This document shows positions 56,558 through 64,000 of a stretch of 64,000 nt of DNA, piece after piece. The notes under the pieces are model-generated. The model had not been told where the DNA came from, did no database searches, and worked only from the letters and a program-made list of their open reading frames with translations. The position numbers and the translations under genes are program-made. Within the stretch, counting starts at the first letter, position 1. Each line of letters starts with the position of its first letter. The DNA lies in NCBI GenBank assembly GCA_002387845.1, contig DGLB01000013.1, forward strand, positions 1 through 64,000, in the 5' to 3' direction. The DNA is from Stenotrophomonas maltophilia. GTDB lineage: Bacteria > Pseudomonadota > Gammaproteobacteria > Xanthomonadales > Xanthomonadaceae.

Positions 56558-58720
56558 ATGAGTATTCGGATTGACGCGCTGATAGCGCAGATGACGTTGG
56601 AAGAGAAGGTTGGGCAGCTCAACGTCACGGCAGACATGGTTCGGCCGTTCGCACCAGACATCAACCCTGTTGCCAATGAGCAGAACGCTGATCAGGTCCT
56701 GCAGCAGATTCGTCAGGGCAACGTAGGCTCGTTGTTCAATGGCAAGGGCAAGGAAGGCGCAGTCGAGCTGCAGCGCGTAGCCCTGGAAGAGAGCCGCCTA
56801 GGCATCCCGGTAATTCTGGCCGCAGATGTCATCCACGGCATGAGCACGGTATTCCCGATTCCTTTGGGCGAGACTGCCAGCTTCGAGCCTGACCTGGCTC
56901 GGCGTACTGCGCGTGCTACGGCAGTCGAAGCCACTGCAGCGGCCATCCACTGGACCTATGCACCAGCGATCGACGTAACTCGTGATCAGCGCTGGAGCCG
57001 CGGTGCCGAGGGAACTGGCGAGGATACGTTGATGGCCTGCCGATTCGGTGCTGCCCGCGTCGAAGGCTTCCAGGGAAGTGATCTGATGGCTGAAGACAGC
57101 ATGCTGGCTACGGCCAAGCACTATGTCGCCTACGGTGCCAGCCTGGCCGGGTTGGATTACAACACTGTCGACATTGCGCCGCAGACACTGCGCGACGTTC
57201 ATCTGCCGCCGTTCCAGGCCGCTGTCGATGCTGGCGTTGCCAGCGTGATGAGCTCGTTCAACGACATCAACGGTGTTCCGGCCAGTGCGAACAAGCCGCT
57301 GCTGGTGGATGTTCTGCGCGGCGAATGGAAGTTCAACGGCATCACCATCTCCGACTACACCTCCGAGATGGAACTGGTGGCCCATGGCTACGCCGAAGAC
57401 ATGAAGGATGCCGTACGGAAAGCCTTCATGGCGGGCTTGGACCTCAGCCTGCAGAGCGGCCTTTACCTTGAACACCTTCCTGCCCTGGTCCGGGAGGGGG
57501 CCGTTCCAATGTGGCGGCTGGACCAGGCAGTGCGTCGCATGCTGGAGTTGAAGGAACGTATTGGCCTACTGGACGATCCCTATCGTTCACTGCGCATGCC
57601 CGACATCTCCGCAAAGCAGCTCGCTGAACACGAAGCCTTGGCGCGTGAATCGGCCAAGCGCTCGATTGTCATGCTAAAGAACGAAGGCAACGTGCTGCCT
57701 CTGAAGAAGGCAGGGCAGCGTATTGCGGTGATCGGCCCATTTGGTCGTGATCGAGACAACATTGAAGGCTGCTGGACGCTGTTTGGTGACGCCAGCCGCT
57801 ACGTCTCCCTTGAAGACGGCCTGCGTGCAGCAGTAGAGAACGAAGAGCACCTGCACTTCGTTGATGGCTGCAGCCTGGAGGGGGACATCGAAGGTGGTAT
57901 CAAGGCTGCGATCGAAGCGGCTCAGGCAGCTGACGTGGTAGTCCTGGCCTTGGGTGAGCCGCAGCGGTACTCGGGTGAAGCCCAGTCGCGTATCGAGATC
58001 ACCCTGCCCGCTGCACAGCAGAAGCTTGCAGATGCGATTTCCGAGGTTGGTAAGCCCGTTGTGGCTCTGGTTCGCAATGGTCGCGCCTTGGCGCTACACG
58101 GCGGCGTGCGCAACGCCGACGCGCTGCTGATCACCTGGTTCCTGGGCTCGCAAACTGGACATGCCACGGCTGACGTCCTGTTCGGCGACTACAGCCCTTC
58201 CGGTCGCCTGCCTGTTTCTTTCCCGCAGGAATCCGGCCAACAGCCTTATTACTACAACCACACCCGCACTGGTCGTCCAGAACTTCCCGATATGAAGGAG
58301 TTCAAGACACGTTGGCGAGAGATCACCCACGAAGCCCTGTACCCGTTTGGTCACGGCCTGACCTACGGCAAGGTGATGTATGGCCCGACAGCAGTCAGCT
58401 CTGAGGTGCTTGAACGAGGCGGGGCAATCCGAGTCAGTGCAAGCATCAGCAACGATGGCGACCGGCTGATCGAAGAGGTGGTTCAGCTGTACATCCATGA
58501 TCGGGTGGCCAGCCGCGTTCGACCGGTCCGCGAGCTGAAGGGCTTTGAGAAGATTGCCATCAAGCCAGGTGAGGCGATCGAAGTTGCCTTCCTGCTCGAC
58601 GAGTCCATGCTCGAGTTCACTGACGTGGAAGGTGTACGCCGAGCCGAGCCAGGCACCTTTGACGTCTGGATTGCACCATCCTGCACGACGGGCATTCCAG
58701 CCCGGTTTGTACTGTCGTAA
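56558..58720 (+). CDS. Glycoside hydrolase family 3 beta-glucosidase
   Basis: A 720-aa GH3 enzyme (BglX-like), without a signal peptide, so cytosolic. The N-terminal TIM-barrel carries the nucleophile Asp266 in GITISDYTSEMEL; upstream are PLLVDVLRGEWKF and the substrate-site ALLITW...; the C-terminal domains have GRLPVSFPQESGQQPYYYNH and a fibronectin-like end (ELKGFEKIAIKPGEAIEVAF). It removes terminal beta-linked glucose (or xylose/arabinose in relatives) from disaccharides. Controlled by the LacI operator. A strong hairpin follows the stop. ATG 56558 chosen; 56525 lies upstream of the operator. Confidence 0.94.
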   Translation: MSIRIDALIAQMTLEEKVGQLNVTADMVRPFAPDINPVANEQNADQVLQQIRQGNVGSLFNGKGKEGAVELQRVALEESRLGIPVILAADVIHGMSTVFPIPLGETASFEPDLARRTARATAVEATAAAIHWTYAPAIDVTRDQRWSRGAEGTGEDTLMACRFGAARVEGFQGSDLMAEDSMLATAKHYVAYGASLAGLDYNTVDIAPQTLRDVHLPPFQAAVDAGVASVMSSFNDINGVPASANKPLLVDVLRGEWKFNGITISDYTSEMELVAHGYAEDMKDAVRKAFMAGLDLSLQSGLYLEHLPALVREGAVPMWRLDQAVRRMLELKERIGLLDDPYRSLRMPDISAKQLAEHEALARESAKRSIVMLKNEGNVLPLKKAGQRIAVIGPFGRDRDNIEGCWTLFGDASRYVSLEDGLRAAVENEEHLHFVDGCSLEGDIEGGIKAAIEAAQAADVVVLALGEPQRYSGEAQSRIEITLPAAQQKLADAISEVGKPVVALVRNGRALALHGGVRNADALLITWFLGSQTGHATADVLFGDYSPSGRLPVSFPQESGQQPYYYNHTRTGRPELPDMKEFKTRWREITHEALYPFGHGLTYGKVMYGPTAVSSEVLERGGAIRVSASISNDGDRLIEEVVQLYIHDRVASRVRPVRELKGFEKIAIKPGEAIEVAFLLDESMLEFTDVEGVRRAEPGTFDVWIAPSCTTGIPARFVLS

Positions 58721-58721
58721 T

Positions 58722-58757
58722 GAAGAGAGAGGGGCGCATCCGCGCCCCTCTCTCTTC
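58722..58757 (+). terminator. Hairpin after the GH3 gene
   Basis: 16-bp perfect stem, GAAGAGAGAGGGGCGC with its complement, loop ATCC, two bases after the stop. No T-tract, so rho-independent termination is likely but not textbook. Confidence 0.75.
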
Positions 58758-59301
58758 AGGTCATCAACTCAGTGAGGACCGACTCAGATCGACCTTGGTC
58801 GACTGAACAAAATCCGTTACCGAGTCAGCAAGCTCAAAGGCACAAATGGGGACGGGTGCAGTTAGATAAGCATTTAACTACACCCGTCCCCTTTTTTCCG
58901 CTCGATCAGTGGACCGGCCATGATTCCGCAGGCAACTTGGACCCTCAAGCGCATCGAGCAGCCAGAGCCTGACGGCGTACTTGAGGGATCCATCTGTTCC
59001 GAACGAACATTCACACGGTCCGCAGCGACCCTGTCCGTCGCGCGCCCGAGCGCCATCGCATCGCACCGATGGTCAAAAGCGCCACGCCGCTACAGCGCTC
59101 AGCAAAACCCGTTGCGCGAATCCGCGCCAGAACATCGTCATCCTCAGCCAACTCCGACGTAATCCGCCGCGTTTCGTCAGATTTTCGGGTCACTCACGTC
59201 ACGATTGGCGCGCATCCGCGCCAGCGCCCAAAATGCAGAATTTCCCTACTTCCCAATCGTTTCCACTTCCGGCACGGTAGTCCTCGGAGCGTAGAGCACT
59301 C
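58758..59301. other. Intergenic region, one REP-like element
   Basis: Contains REP-like element C (58843-58895) and nothing else I can support as a gene. A minus-strand frame at 59011-59193 (MTRKSDETRRITSELAEDDD) lacks a ribosome site. Confidence 0.45.
58843..58895. repeat. REP-like imperfect palindrome C
   Basis: AATGGGGACGGGTGCAGTTA (58845-58864) and TAACTACACCCGTCCCC (58875 on) flank GATAAGCATT, then CTTTTTTCC. Same family as elements A and B; the T-run could also terminate plus-strand transcription. Confidence 0.85.
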
Positions 59302-59454
59302 CTAGTAGACGTAGATTGGTTGTCCCGTTGTCGGGAAGGTGGCGAATACAACACCCCCCAAAGTGGGGGAAATCAGCCACGCCGTTTTCGTCTACTAGCG
59401 GTCTCTAACCTCCCGACGCCTTTCCCATGGTGGGAAAGGCCTCTTCCCGGGAGT
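59302..59454. other. Folded intergenic element with nested stems
   Basis: Outer stem CTAGTAGACG (59302-59311) with CGTCTACTAG (59389-59398). Inside: TCCCG/CGGGA (59323-59336), GTGGC/GCCAC (59339-59343 with 59376-59380) enclosing CCCCCA/TGGGGG (59355-59369). Beyond it CCTTTCCCA/TGGGAAAGG (59420-59440) nested in CTCCCG/CGGGAG (59411-59454). A candidate structured RNA or DNA recombination/binding element ahead of the RHH-HigA operon. Confidence 0.6.
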
Positions 59455-59689
59455 CTGTGATGTACGCGTTCTGGGCCTTCACCCATCGCTTCGAGCTGCC
59501 CACTCGAGGCCTTCGATTACGTCTTCCGCGCGCCCACAGCCATTTAGCGCTGCTACTCCTCGCGCGCATCCACGCCTTATAGCGCCGGGCACAATCCCGG
59601 CCATCTGATCGGCACTGCATCGCGCCGTTGCTGCGCTGTGCGCTGCCCACTCGTTGAACTCAACTGTTACCCAATCGTGGGAGGATTCC

Positions 59690-59959
59690 ATGTGCGAGCT
59701 TGTTCTGTTGCAGATACGAATTGCCAAGCCAATGCATGCTGCCTTGAAGGCGGCGGCCCAACACGAGGGGCGTTCCCTCAGCAAACTGGTCAATCGGCTG
59801 CTGGAGTCATACCTGTTGTTGCGCACCTGTGCGCTGCAGGAAGACGGCAGCCCTTCACCAGCGGCGGAGCTGGCAGCCGCATCGCCAGCTTGGATGGCCT
59901 TCAGCCGGCCGCGTCGGCGCGGTGGGCGAGTGCGTCCAGACGCAGGAGCCCGCCCATGA
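59690..59959 (+). CDS. Ribbon-helix-helix small regulator
   Basis: An 89-aa protein. VLLQIRIAKPMHAALKAAAQ then HEGRSLSKLVNRLLESYLLL is a clear ribbon-helix-helix (MetJ/Arc, HicB-like) domain; the C-terminal 40 residues are Pro/Arg/Ala-rich and unstructured. Start at ATG 59690 because GGGAGGA lies 8 nt upstream. The stop overlaps the HigA-like start (ATGA), so both form an operon. Likely DNA-binding antitoxin or repressor. The structured element 240 bp upstream may be its target. Confidence 0.75.
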   Translation: MCELVLLQIRIAKPMHAALKAAAQHEGRSLSKLVNRLLESYLLLRTCALQEDGSPSPAAELAAASPAWMAFSRPRRRGGRVRPDAGARP

Positions 59960-60273
59960 GCCGCATCTCAAGGACCATCATCTACCCCACGCCGCGAGAG
60001 CATCCGGGCAAGGTGCTGCTGGCAACGTACCTGAAGCCGCTGGGGCTTTCGGTGCGCCAGCTTGCCCTCTGTCTCAACGTGAGCCGTGGCCGCCTGGACG
60101 CGGTGGTGCACGGTCGCAGTGGCATCGACCCACAGTTGTCGATGCGCCTGGGCCGTCACTTCCGCGACCCGCCGCTGCACTGGCTTGAGTTGCAGGTGGC
60201 GTACGACGTAGAGGTGACGTACCGCGTCTACGGCCCGAGTGTCGACCTGGTCCGCCCGCGCGTGTACTGGTAG
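59956..60273 (+). CDS. HigA-like XRE antitoxin
   Basis: A 105-aa HigA-family protein: REHPGKVLLATYLKPLGLSVRQLALCLNVSRGRLDAVVHGRSGI and then ALHWLELQVAYDVE fit the HigA antitoxin (usual about 100 aa). No HigB toxin gene precedes or follows. It overlaps the ribbon-helix-helix gene by ATGA, which makes a two-regulator operon instead of a toxin-antitoxin pair. It may have lost its toxin, or the partner may be one of the unrecognised genes downstream. Confidence 0.85.
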   Translation: MSRISRTIIYPTPREHPGKVLLATYLKPLGLSVRQLALCLNVSRGRLDAVVHGRSGIDPQLSMRLGRHFRDPPLHWLELQVAYDVEVTYRVYGPSVDLVRPRVYW

Positions 60274-60387
60274 CGGCACGGCATAAACATGCGCAATCGC
60301 GAACTCCACTGCGCGGCCCACGCTGGCCGCGCCAGCACCGCCGCGCCCGTCAGGGCCGCACCCACCCAGTCCGCAGGAGGTTCAGGC

Positions 60388-60780
60388 ATGGGCCTGATGA
60401 TGGCGTTGGAAATCGAGTCGGGCGCAACGATGGAGGAAGTGGCGCAGACGCTCACTGACCTGGGCGAATGCGTAAAGGACATTCCGCGCATCTATGGCGG
60501 CCTGTTGCCTGGATCGAAGTGCGGTTTCGGTCTGACCCTGCATCGCTACCCGATGCGCGTTCTGGCCAAGGGGATGAAGGTCAACTGGACAGTGGGCCTG
60601 ACGATGACCTTCCACTTCCGCGCGGCCAACAAGATGAGCAGCATGGCGGAGATCTACCCGTTCATCGAGCTCTTTGCAGAGCAGCACCCGCACCGGTTCG
60701 TGCTGTCGCTCGAGTACGAGCGCGTCTATGCGGTGCGGGATGAGAAGCGGCTGGATCTGCGCTGGCCGTTCTCGGCATGA
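60388..60780 (+). CDS. Hypothetical protein, unrecognised
   Basis: A 130-aa protein from ATG 60388, AGGAGG 11 nt upstream. MMALEIESGATMEEVAQTLTDL... IPRIYGGLLPGSKCGFGLTL... PHRFVLSLEYERVYAVRDEKRLDLRWPFS. Alpha/beta with amphipathic strands; no known family. The following gene begins at its stop (ATGA), so cotranscribed. Together with its position after the HigA-like gene this could be an immunity or toxin-partner gene. Confidence 0.6.
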   Translation: MGLMMALEIESGATMEEVAQTLTDLGECVKDIPRIYGGLLPGSKCGFGLTLHRYPMRVLAKGMKVNWTVGLTMTFHFRAANKMSSMAEIYPFIELFAEQHPHRFVLSLEYERVYAVRDEKRLDLRWPFSA

Positions 60781-61349
60781 AGTGGGTTCCTGGCGCGGCC
60801 AGCGCCAATCCATACGCATTGCCGCCCTGTTTGTCGGCCGATCAGACTAGAGCTCGGATGGCTCCCCAGTTGGATCAGCAACATTATCTGTTGGGATATG
60901 ATGATGCTTTGGAGGAGGCCTTGGGTGAAGCAATGCTCGTGAAGTCGGTTCGAACAGATCAGACGATTCAGACATCAGGATTCGATAACGCGGAGTCCTA
61001 TCTGCACATGATCGAATGGCTGCGGCAAGGGGACTTCCCCGGCTTCCTGATCAACCACGTCGAGACCGAGCTCTGCGCGCAGGACAGTGGTTCACGCCTC
61101 GTGTCGGTGGTCTGTGGAGCAGGGATAAAGCCAGAAACGAAGCTGCGCGCCGCGGACGAAAACGAAGATGTCGGTTACGTAAAGGCGCTGAGCATGATCT
61201 TCCCTCTCAATCTCACTGTAGTAAGTGGAGATGGAGTGCAGTGGCTTCTGGATATCGAAGCCGGCTATCACGCAACAGGGATGGATGTGCCTGATGGCTT
61301 CGCTCTGAGATTTGACTTCAATGTGATCGAAGCTCGAGCGTCCGGCTGA
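60777..61349 (+). CDS. Hypothetical protein, unrecognised
   Basis: A frame of 190 aa from ATG 60777 overlapping the previous stop. An alternative start ATG 60858 would give the 163-aa MAPQLDQQHYLLGYDDALEEA. The sequence looks cytosolic and alpha/beta: ESYLHMIEWLRQGDFPGFLI, LSMIFPLNLTVVSGDGVQWLLD, DVPDGFALRFDFNVIE. No family seen. Second gene of a unit. Confidence 0.55.
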   Translation: MKWVPGAASANPYALPPCLSADQTRARMAPQLDQQHYLLGYDDALEEALGEAMLVKSVRTDQTIQTSGFDNAESYLHMIEWLRQGDFPGFLINHVETELCAQDSGSRLVSVVCGAGIKPETKLRAADENEDVGYVKALSMIFPLNLTVVSGDGVQWLLDIEAGYHATGMDVPDGFALRFDFNVIEARASG

Positions 61350-61421
61350 AGTAACACGGGCCGGATCCATCTCTGCTTGGAGCAAGTCCCTCGATGGTAG
61401 GTTCCGCCAAAGGACGGCCCG

Positions 61422-61829
61422 ATGAACACTGTGGTTGATGTGAGACGCGAGGCAACCGAACTCCGCCTTCTTCCCTCCAGCGCTGCCGCTGACTGGTTGC
61501 TTGAGCGGTATCCGGCAGGTTCGGCGGACTACGGTACCGCATTCGATCTGATGGCTGCACGGTCTTGGAAGCGCGCAGATCAGAAGCGGCTGGCGGACCA
61601 TTACCTTGCACGGCTGCCGTTCGCCAGCGCCAAGCCCTACCAGGTCTTCCTGTCCTTCATGTCGGTTCCGGTTTTCCTCTCGGTGTTGGAGAAGCACCTC
61701 CCAACGGATGAATCAGATATATCCCTCTTTCGCTACTATCTCGAGCCAATGCTGGTCCGAGTAGCCGCGACGGACAAAGACCGCCTGGTGGTTCAGGACT
61801 TCCTGTGCCGCCTGAAGTGGGTTGAATGA
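61422..61829 (+). CDS. Hypothetical protein, unrecognised
   Basis: A 135-aa protein beginning MNTVVDVRREATELRLLPSS, with AARSWKRADQKRLADHYLARLPF and PVFLSVLEKHLPTDESDISLF. Helical and cytosolic, no motif. Adjacent to the previous two in one direction; probably part of the same accessory set but with 72 bp between. Confidence 0.55.
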   Translation: MNTVVDVRREATELRLLPSSAAADWLLERYPAGSADYGTAFDLMAARSWKRADQKRLADHYLARLPFASAKPYQVFLSFMSVPVFLSVLEKHLPTDESDISLFRYYLEPMLVRVAATDKDRLVVQDFLCRLKWVE

Positions 61830-61917
61830 GACGTTGCAGGCCCAGCCCTTCAGTCACATTCGCCCCGCCACCCCGTCATGGCATGCTAAGACCCTTCACT
61901 CAAGGACGTGAATCCGC

Positions 61918-63429
61918 ATGCACCCAGCCACCCGACCCCTGGCCGCCAGCGCAGCCCTGCTGTTGCTGGCCGCCTGCCAGGCCACGCCGGAGCCTGCCGC
62001 CGAGGCAGCCCAGCGCCAGTACGGCCAGCTCACCTTCAAGCCCTGCACGCTGACCAGCAGCCAGGCCAGCAGCAATGTGGAAGCCGAATGCGCCACCCTG
62101 CAGGTGGCCGAGAACCCGGACGCGCCGAACGGCCGCAAGATCGGCTTGAACATCGCCTGGCTGGATACCGATAACCAGGGCGAGGGCAAGCAGGACCCGG
62201 TGTTCTTCCTCGCCGGTGGCCCCGGCCAGAGCGCCACCGAGGTGGCCGCCGTGGTGAACCAGGCGCTGCGCGAAGTGCGCAAGAAGCGCGACATCATTCT
62301 GGTGGACCAGCGCGGCACCGGCAAATCCAACCCGCTCACCTGTCTGGACGCGGACGGCAAGGAGCTGGCCTTCGACGAGAATGCGGCTGCCACCCCTGAA
62401 GTGGTGGCCGAGTTCGCTGGCCGCTGCGCCGCCACCCTGACCACGCGCGCCGACAGCCGCTTCTACACCACCACCCAGGCCATCGGTGACCTGGACGCGG
62501 TGCGTGCGGCGATGGGCGTGGACAAGATCAACCTGATCGGTGGCTCCTACGGCACCCGCGTGGCCCAGCAGTACGCCGCGCGCTTCCCCCAGCACACCCG
62601 CACGGTGGTGATCGACGGCGTGGTGCCGAACGAGCTGGTGGTGGGCGGTGATTTCGCCAACACCTTCGAAAACGCGATTGCGCTGCAGTCCGCGCAGTGC
62701 AGCAAGGACGCGGCCTGCGCCAAGCGCTTCCCGGTGGACACCCGCACCCAGCTGCGCAACGTGATGACCACGCTGAACACCGCACCGGTCGAAGTGGATT
62801 ACCGCGACCCGGGCACCAACGAAGCCCGCCGCGACAAGGTCACGGCCGATACGGTCACCAGCCTGGCGTTCCTGTTCTCGTACATGCCGGAGCTGTCCTC
62901 GCTGCTGCCGGTGGTGCTGGATGAAGCGGCGCACGGCCGCTACGCACCGCTGATGTCGCTCAACCGCATGGCGCTGCGCTCAACCGACGGGCAGTTGAAC
63001 CGTGGCATGCAGTGGTCGGTGATCTGCGCTGAAGATGCCGACCGCTACCAGCCGGCCCCGGCTGGCGACACCCTGCTGGGCCCGGACGTGGCGCGCATGT
63101 TCTTCGCGGCTTGCCCGGCGTGGAACGTGGGCAGCCGCCCGAAGGACTTCACCCAGCCGCTGCGCACGGAGCTGCCGGTGCTGCTGCTCAGCGGTGAACT
63201 CGACCCGGTCACGCCGCCGCGCTACGCCGAGCAGGTGCTGAAGGGGCTGCCCAATGGCCGCCACCTGGTGGCGAAGGGGCAGGGCCACGGCACCCTCAAC
63301 GCCGGCTGCATGCCGCGCGTGCTGGCGCAGTTCGTGGACAACGCCGATGCGAAATCGCTGGAAGTGAGCTGCCTGGACGCACTGAGTCCGGTGCCGGCCT
63401 TCACCTCGTTCAATGGATGGGAACCATGA
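61918..63429 (+). CDS. Secreted alpha/beta-hydrolase lipoprotein (tripeptidyl aminopeptidase-like)
   Basis: A 503-aa lipoprotein with a lipobox LLLLAAC (Cys20), then an alpha/beta hydrolase of the proline iminopeptidase/tripeptidyl aminopeptidase class. Signatures are PVFFLAGGPGQSATE (HGGPG-like), nucleophile Ser in IGGSYGTRVA, Asp in LLSGELDPVTPP, His in GQGHGTL. It is expected to be anchored to a membrane and cleave N-terminal residues from peptides. The ABC ATPase gene starts at its stop (ATGA overlap), so they may share a transcript, an association also seen in related bacteria. Confidence 0.92.
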   Translation: MHPATRPLAASAALLLLAACQATPEPAAEAAQRQYGQLTFKPCTLTSSQASSNVEAECATLQVAENPDAPNGRKIGLNIAWLDTDNQGEGKQDPVFFLAGGPGQSATEVAAVVNQALREVRKKRDIILVDQRGTGKSNPLTCLDADGKELAFDENAAATPEVVAEFAGRCAATLTTRADSRFYTTTQAIGDLDAVRAAMGVDKINLIGGSYGTRVAQQYAARFPQHTRTVVIDGVVPNELVVGGDFANTFENAIALQSAQCSKDAACAKRFPVDTRTQLRNVMTTLNTAPVEVDYRDPGTNEARRDKVTADTVTSLAFLFSYMPELSSLLPVVLDEAAHGRYAPLMSLNRMALRSTDGQLNRGMQWSVICAEDADRYQPAPAGDTLLGPDVARMFFAACPAWNVGSRPKDFTQPLRTELPVLLLSGELDPVTPPRYAEQVLKGLPNGRHLVAKGQGHGTLNAGCMPRVLAQFVDNADAKSLEVSCLDALSPVPAFTSFNGWEP

Positions 63430-64000
63430 TCGTCGCCGAGAACCTGCATAAAGCCTTCCAGACCAAGACCGGCCTTATCCAGGCGGTCCAGAACGTGGGC
63501 TTCCACGCCGAAGACGGCCAGATCACCGGCCTGCTCGGTCCCAATGGTGCGGGCAAGACCACCACCATGCGCATGCTGTACACGCTGATGAGCCCGGACC
63601 AGGGCCGCGTGCTGGTGGATGGCCTGGACGCCACCAAAGACGCCGTGGCGGTGCGCCGCCGGCTGGGCGTGCTGCCGGACGCACGTGGCGTGTACAAGCG
63701 CCTCACCGCACGCGAGAACATCGCCTACTTCGGCCAGCTGCACGGGATGAGCGCGGCTGATATCCGCGAGCGCACCAAGGTGCTGTCGAAGGCGCTGGAC
63801 ATGGAAGACATTCTGGACCGCCAGACCGACGGTTTCTCGCAGGGCCAGCGCACCAAGACCGCAATTGCGCGTGCGCTGGTGCATGACCCGCGCAATGTGA
63901 TTCTGGACGAGCCCACCAACGGCCTGGACGTGATGACCACGCGTGCACTGCGGGGTTTCCTGCGCGGGCTGCGCGACGAGGGCCGCTGCGTGATCTTCTC
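63426..64000 (+). CDS. ABC transporter ATP-binding protein (NatA-like, 3' partial)
   Basis: The first 191 or so codons of an ABC ATPase gene cut by the right edge. Walker A GLLGPNGAGKTTTMRML, signature GFSQGQRTKTAIARAL, Walker B VILDEPTNGLDVM are visible. The distinct LPDARGVYKRLTARENIAYFG fits the NatA/sodium-exporter-type or ABC-2 exporter ATPase. It begins ATG 63426 overlapping the lipoprotein stop by 4 bp. A permease (NatB-like) gene should follow outside the window. Confidence 0.9.
   Translation, partial: MIVAENLHKAFQTKTGLIQAVQNVGFHAEDGQITGLLGPNGAGKTTTMRMLYTLMSPDQGRVLVDGLDATKDAVAVRRRLGVLPDARGVYKRLTARENIAYFGQLHGMSAADIRERTKVLSKALDMEDILDRQTDGFSQGQRTKTAIARALVHDPRNVILDEPTNGLDVMTTRALRGFLRGLRDEGRCVIF

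Noticed and set aside
59011..59193. 60-codon minus-strand frame
   Set aside because: No ribosome site or conservation visible.
59302..59398. Integron attC site or phage origin
   Set aside because: No integrase, no GTTRRRY core, and no phage gene beside it; left as an unassigned structured element.

Overview
The window looks like chromosome of a GC-rich gammaproteobacterium of the family Xanthomonadaceae, most likely Stenotrophomonas. The main evidence is a dozen or so short GTAG-headed palindromes between genes, of the kind described as SMAG repeats in S. maltophilia, plus typical xanthomonad housekeeping genes (hrpB, tatD, rluE, rtcB, mgtE, fpr and a Pat-type acyl-CoA ligase/acetyltransferase). 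I saw no rRNA, tRNA, CRISPR array, complete insertion sequence, integrase or replication origin.

Layout. 0-8.4 kb: a very large ankyrin-repeat membrane protein (cut by the left edge), then on the minus strand a candidate toxin/effector pair: a 1313-aa protein with a HYD1-like ADP-ribosyltransferase C-terminus and a protein carrying an RD-x-K-x-x-N kinase catalytic loop. 8.5-32 kb: mostly core genes: K+/H+ antiporter, mgtE, Pat-like enzyme, alpha/beta hydrolase, aldo/keto reductases, an MFS exporter divergent from a LysR regulator, an Rrf2-thioredoxin-reductase-like operon, rtcB behind a small ORF and two hairpins, a secreted methyltransferase-like protein, rluE, hrpB, tatD, panE, a YadGH-type ABC exporter and fpr.

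32-41.4 kb: an accessory stretch of small genes typical of toxin, antitoxin and immunity gene pools: a ParE/RelE-type toxin with its antitoxin, a DUF4291 protein and a truncated duplicate of its 5' end, two SUKH (SMI1/KNR4) proteins, a SymE-like protein with a small overlapping partner, a trypsin-like protease, a RidA protein and an ankyrin protein. 41.5-45 kb: a metal module in which a MerR-family regulator sits between a divergent short CDF exporter and a TonB receptor; both flanking promoters have MerR-type 19-bp spacing.

45-54 kb: a defence-type island with visibly lower GC. Its centre is an overlapping pair made of an OLD-family ATPase/TOPRIM nuclease and a compact UvrD-like helicase, a Gabija-type arrangement. 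It is flanked on both sides by divergently or convergently oriented genes for unrecognised proteins (731 and 448 aa), each with a PD-(D/E)XK-like nuclease signature. This four-gene block is the best candidate in the window for an undescribed system. REP-like palindromes (AATGGGG...CCCCATT type) lie left of the island.

54-64 kb: a TetR-regulated NTF2-like gene, a LacI regulator and GH3 beta-glucosidase sharing an identical 14-bp operator, a folded intergenic element ahead of a ribbon-helix-helix/HigA-like operon, three unrecognised genes, a secreted alpha/beta-hydrolase lipoprotein and the start of an ABC ATPase gene cut by the right edge.
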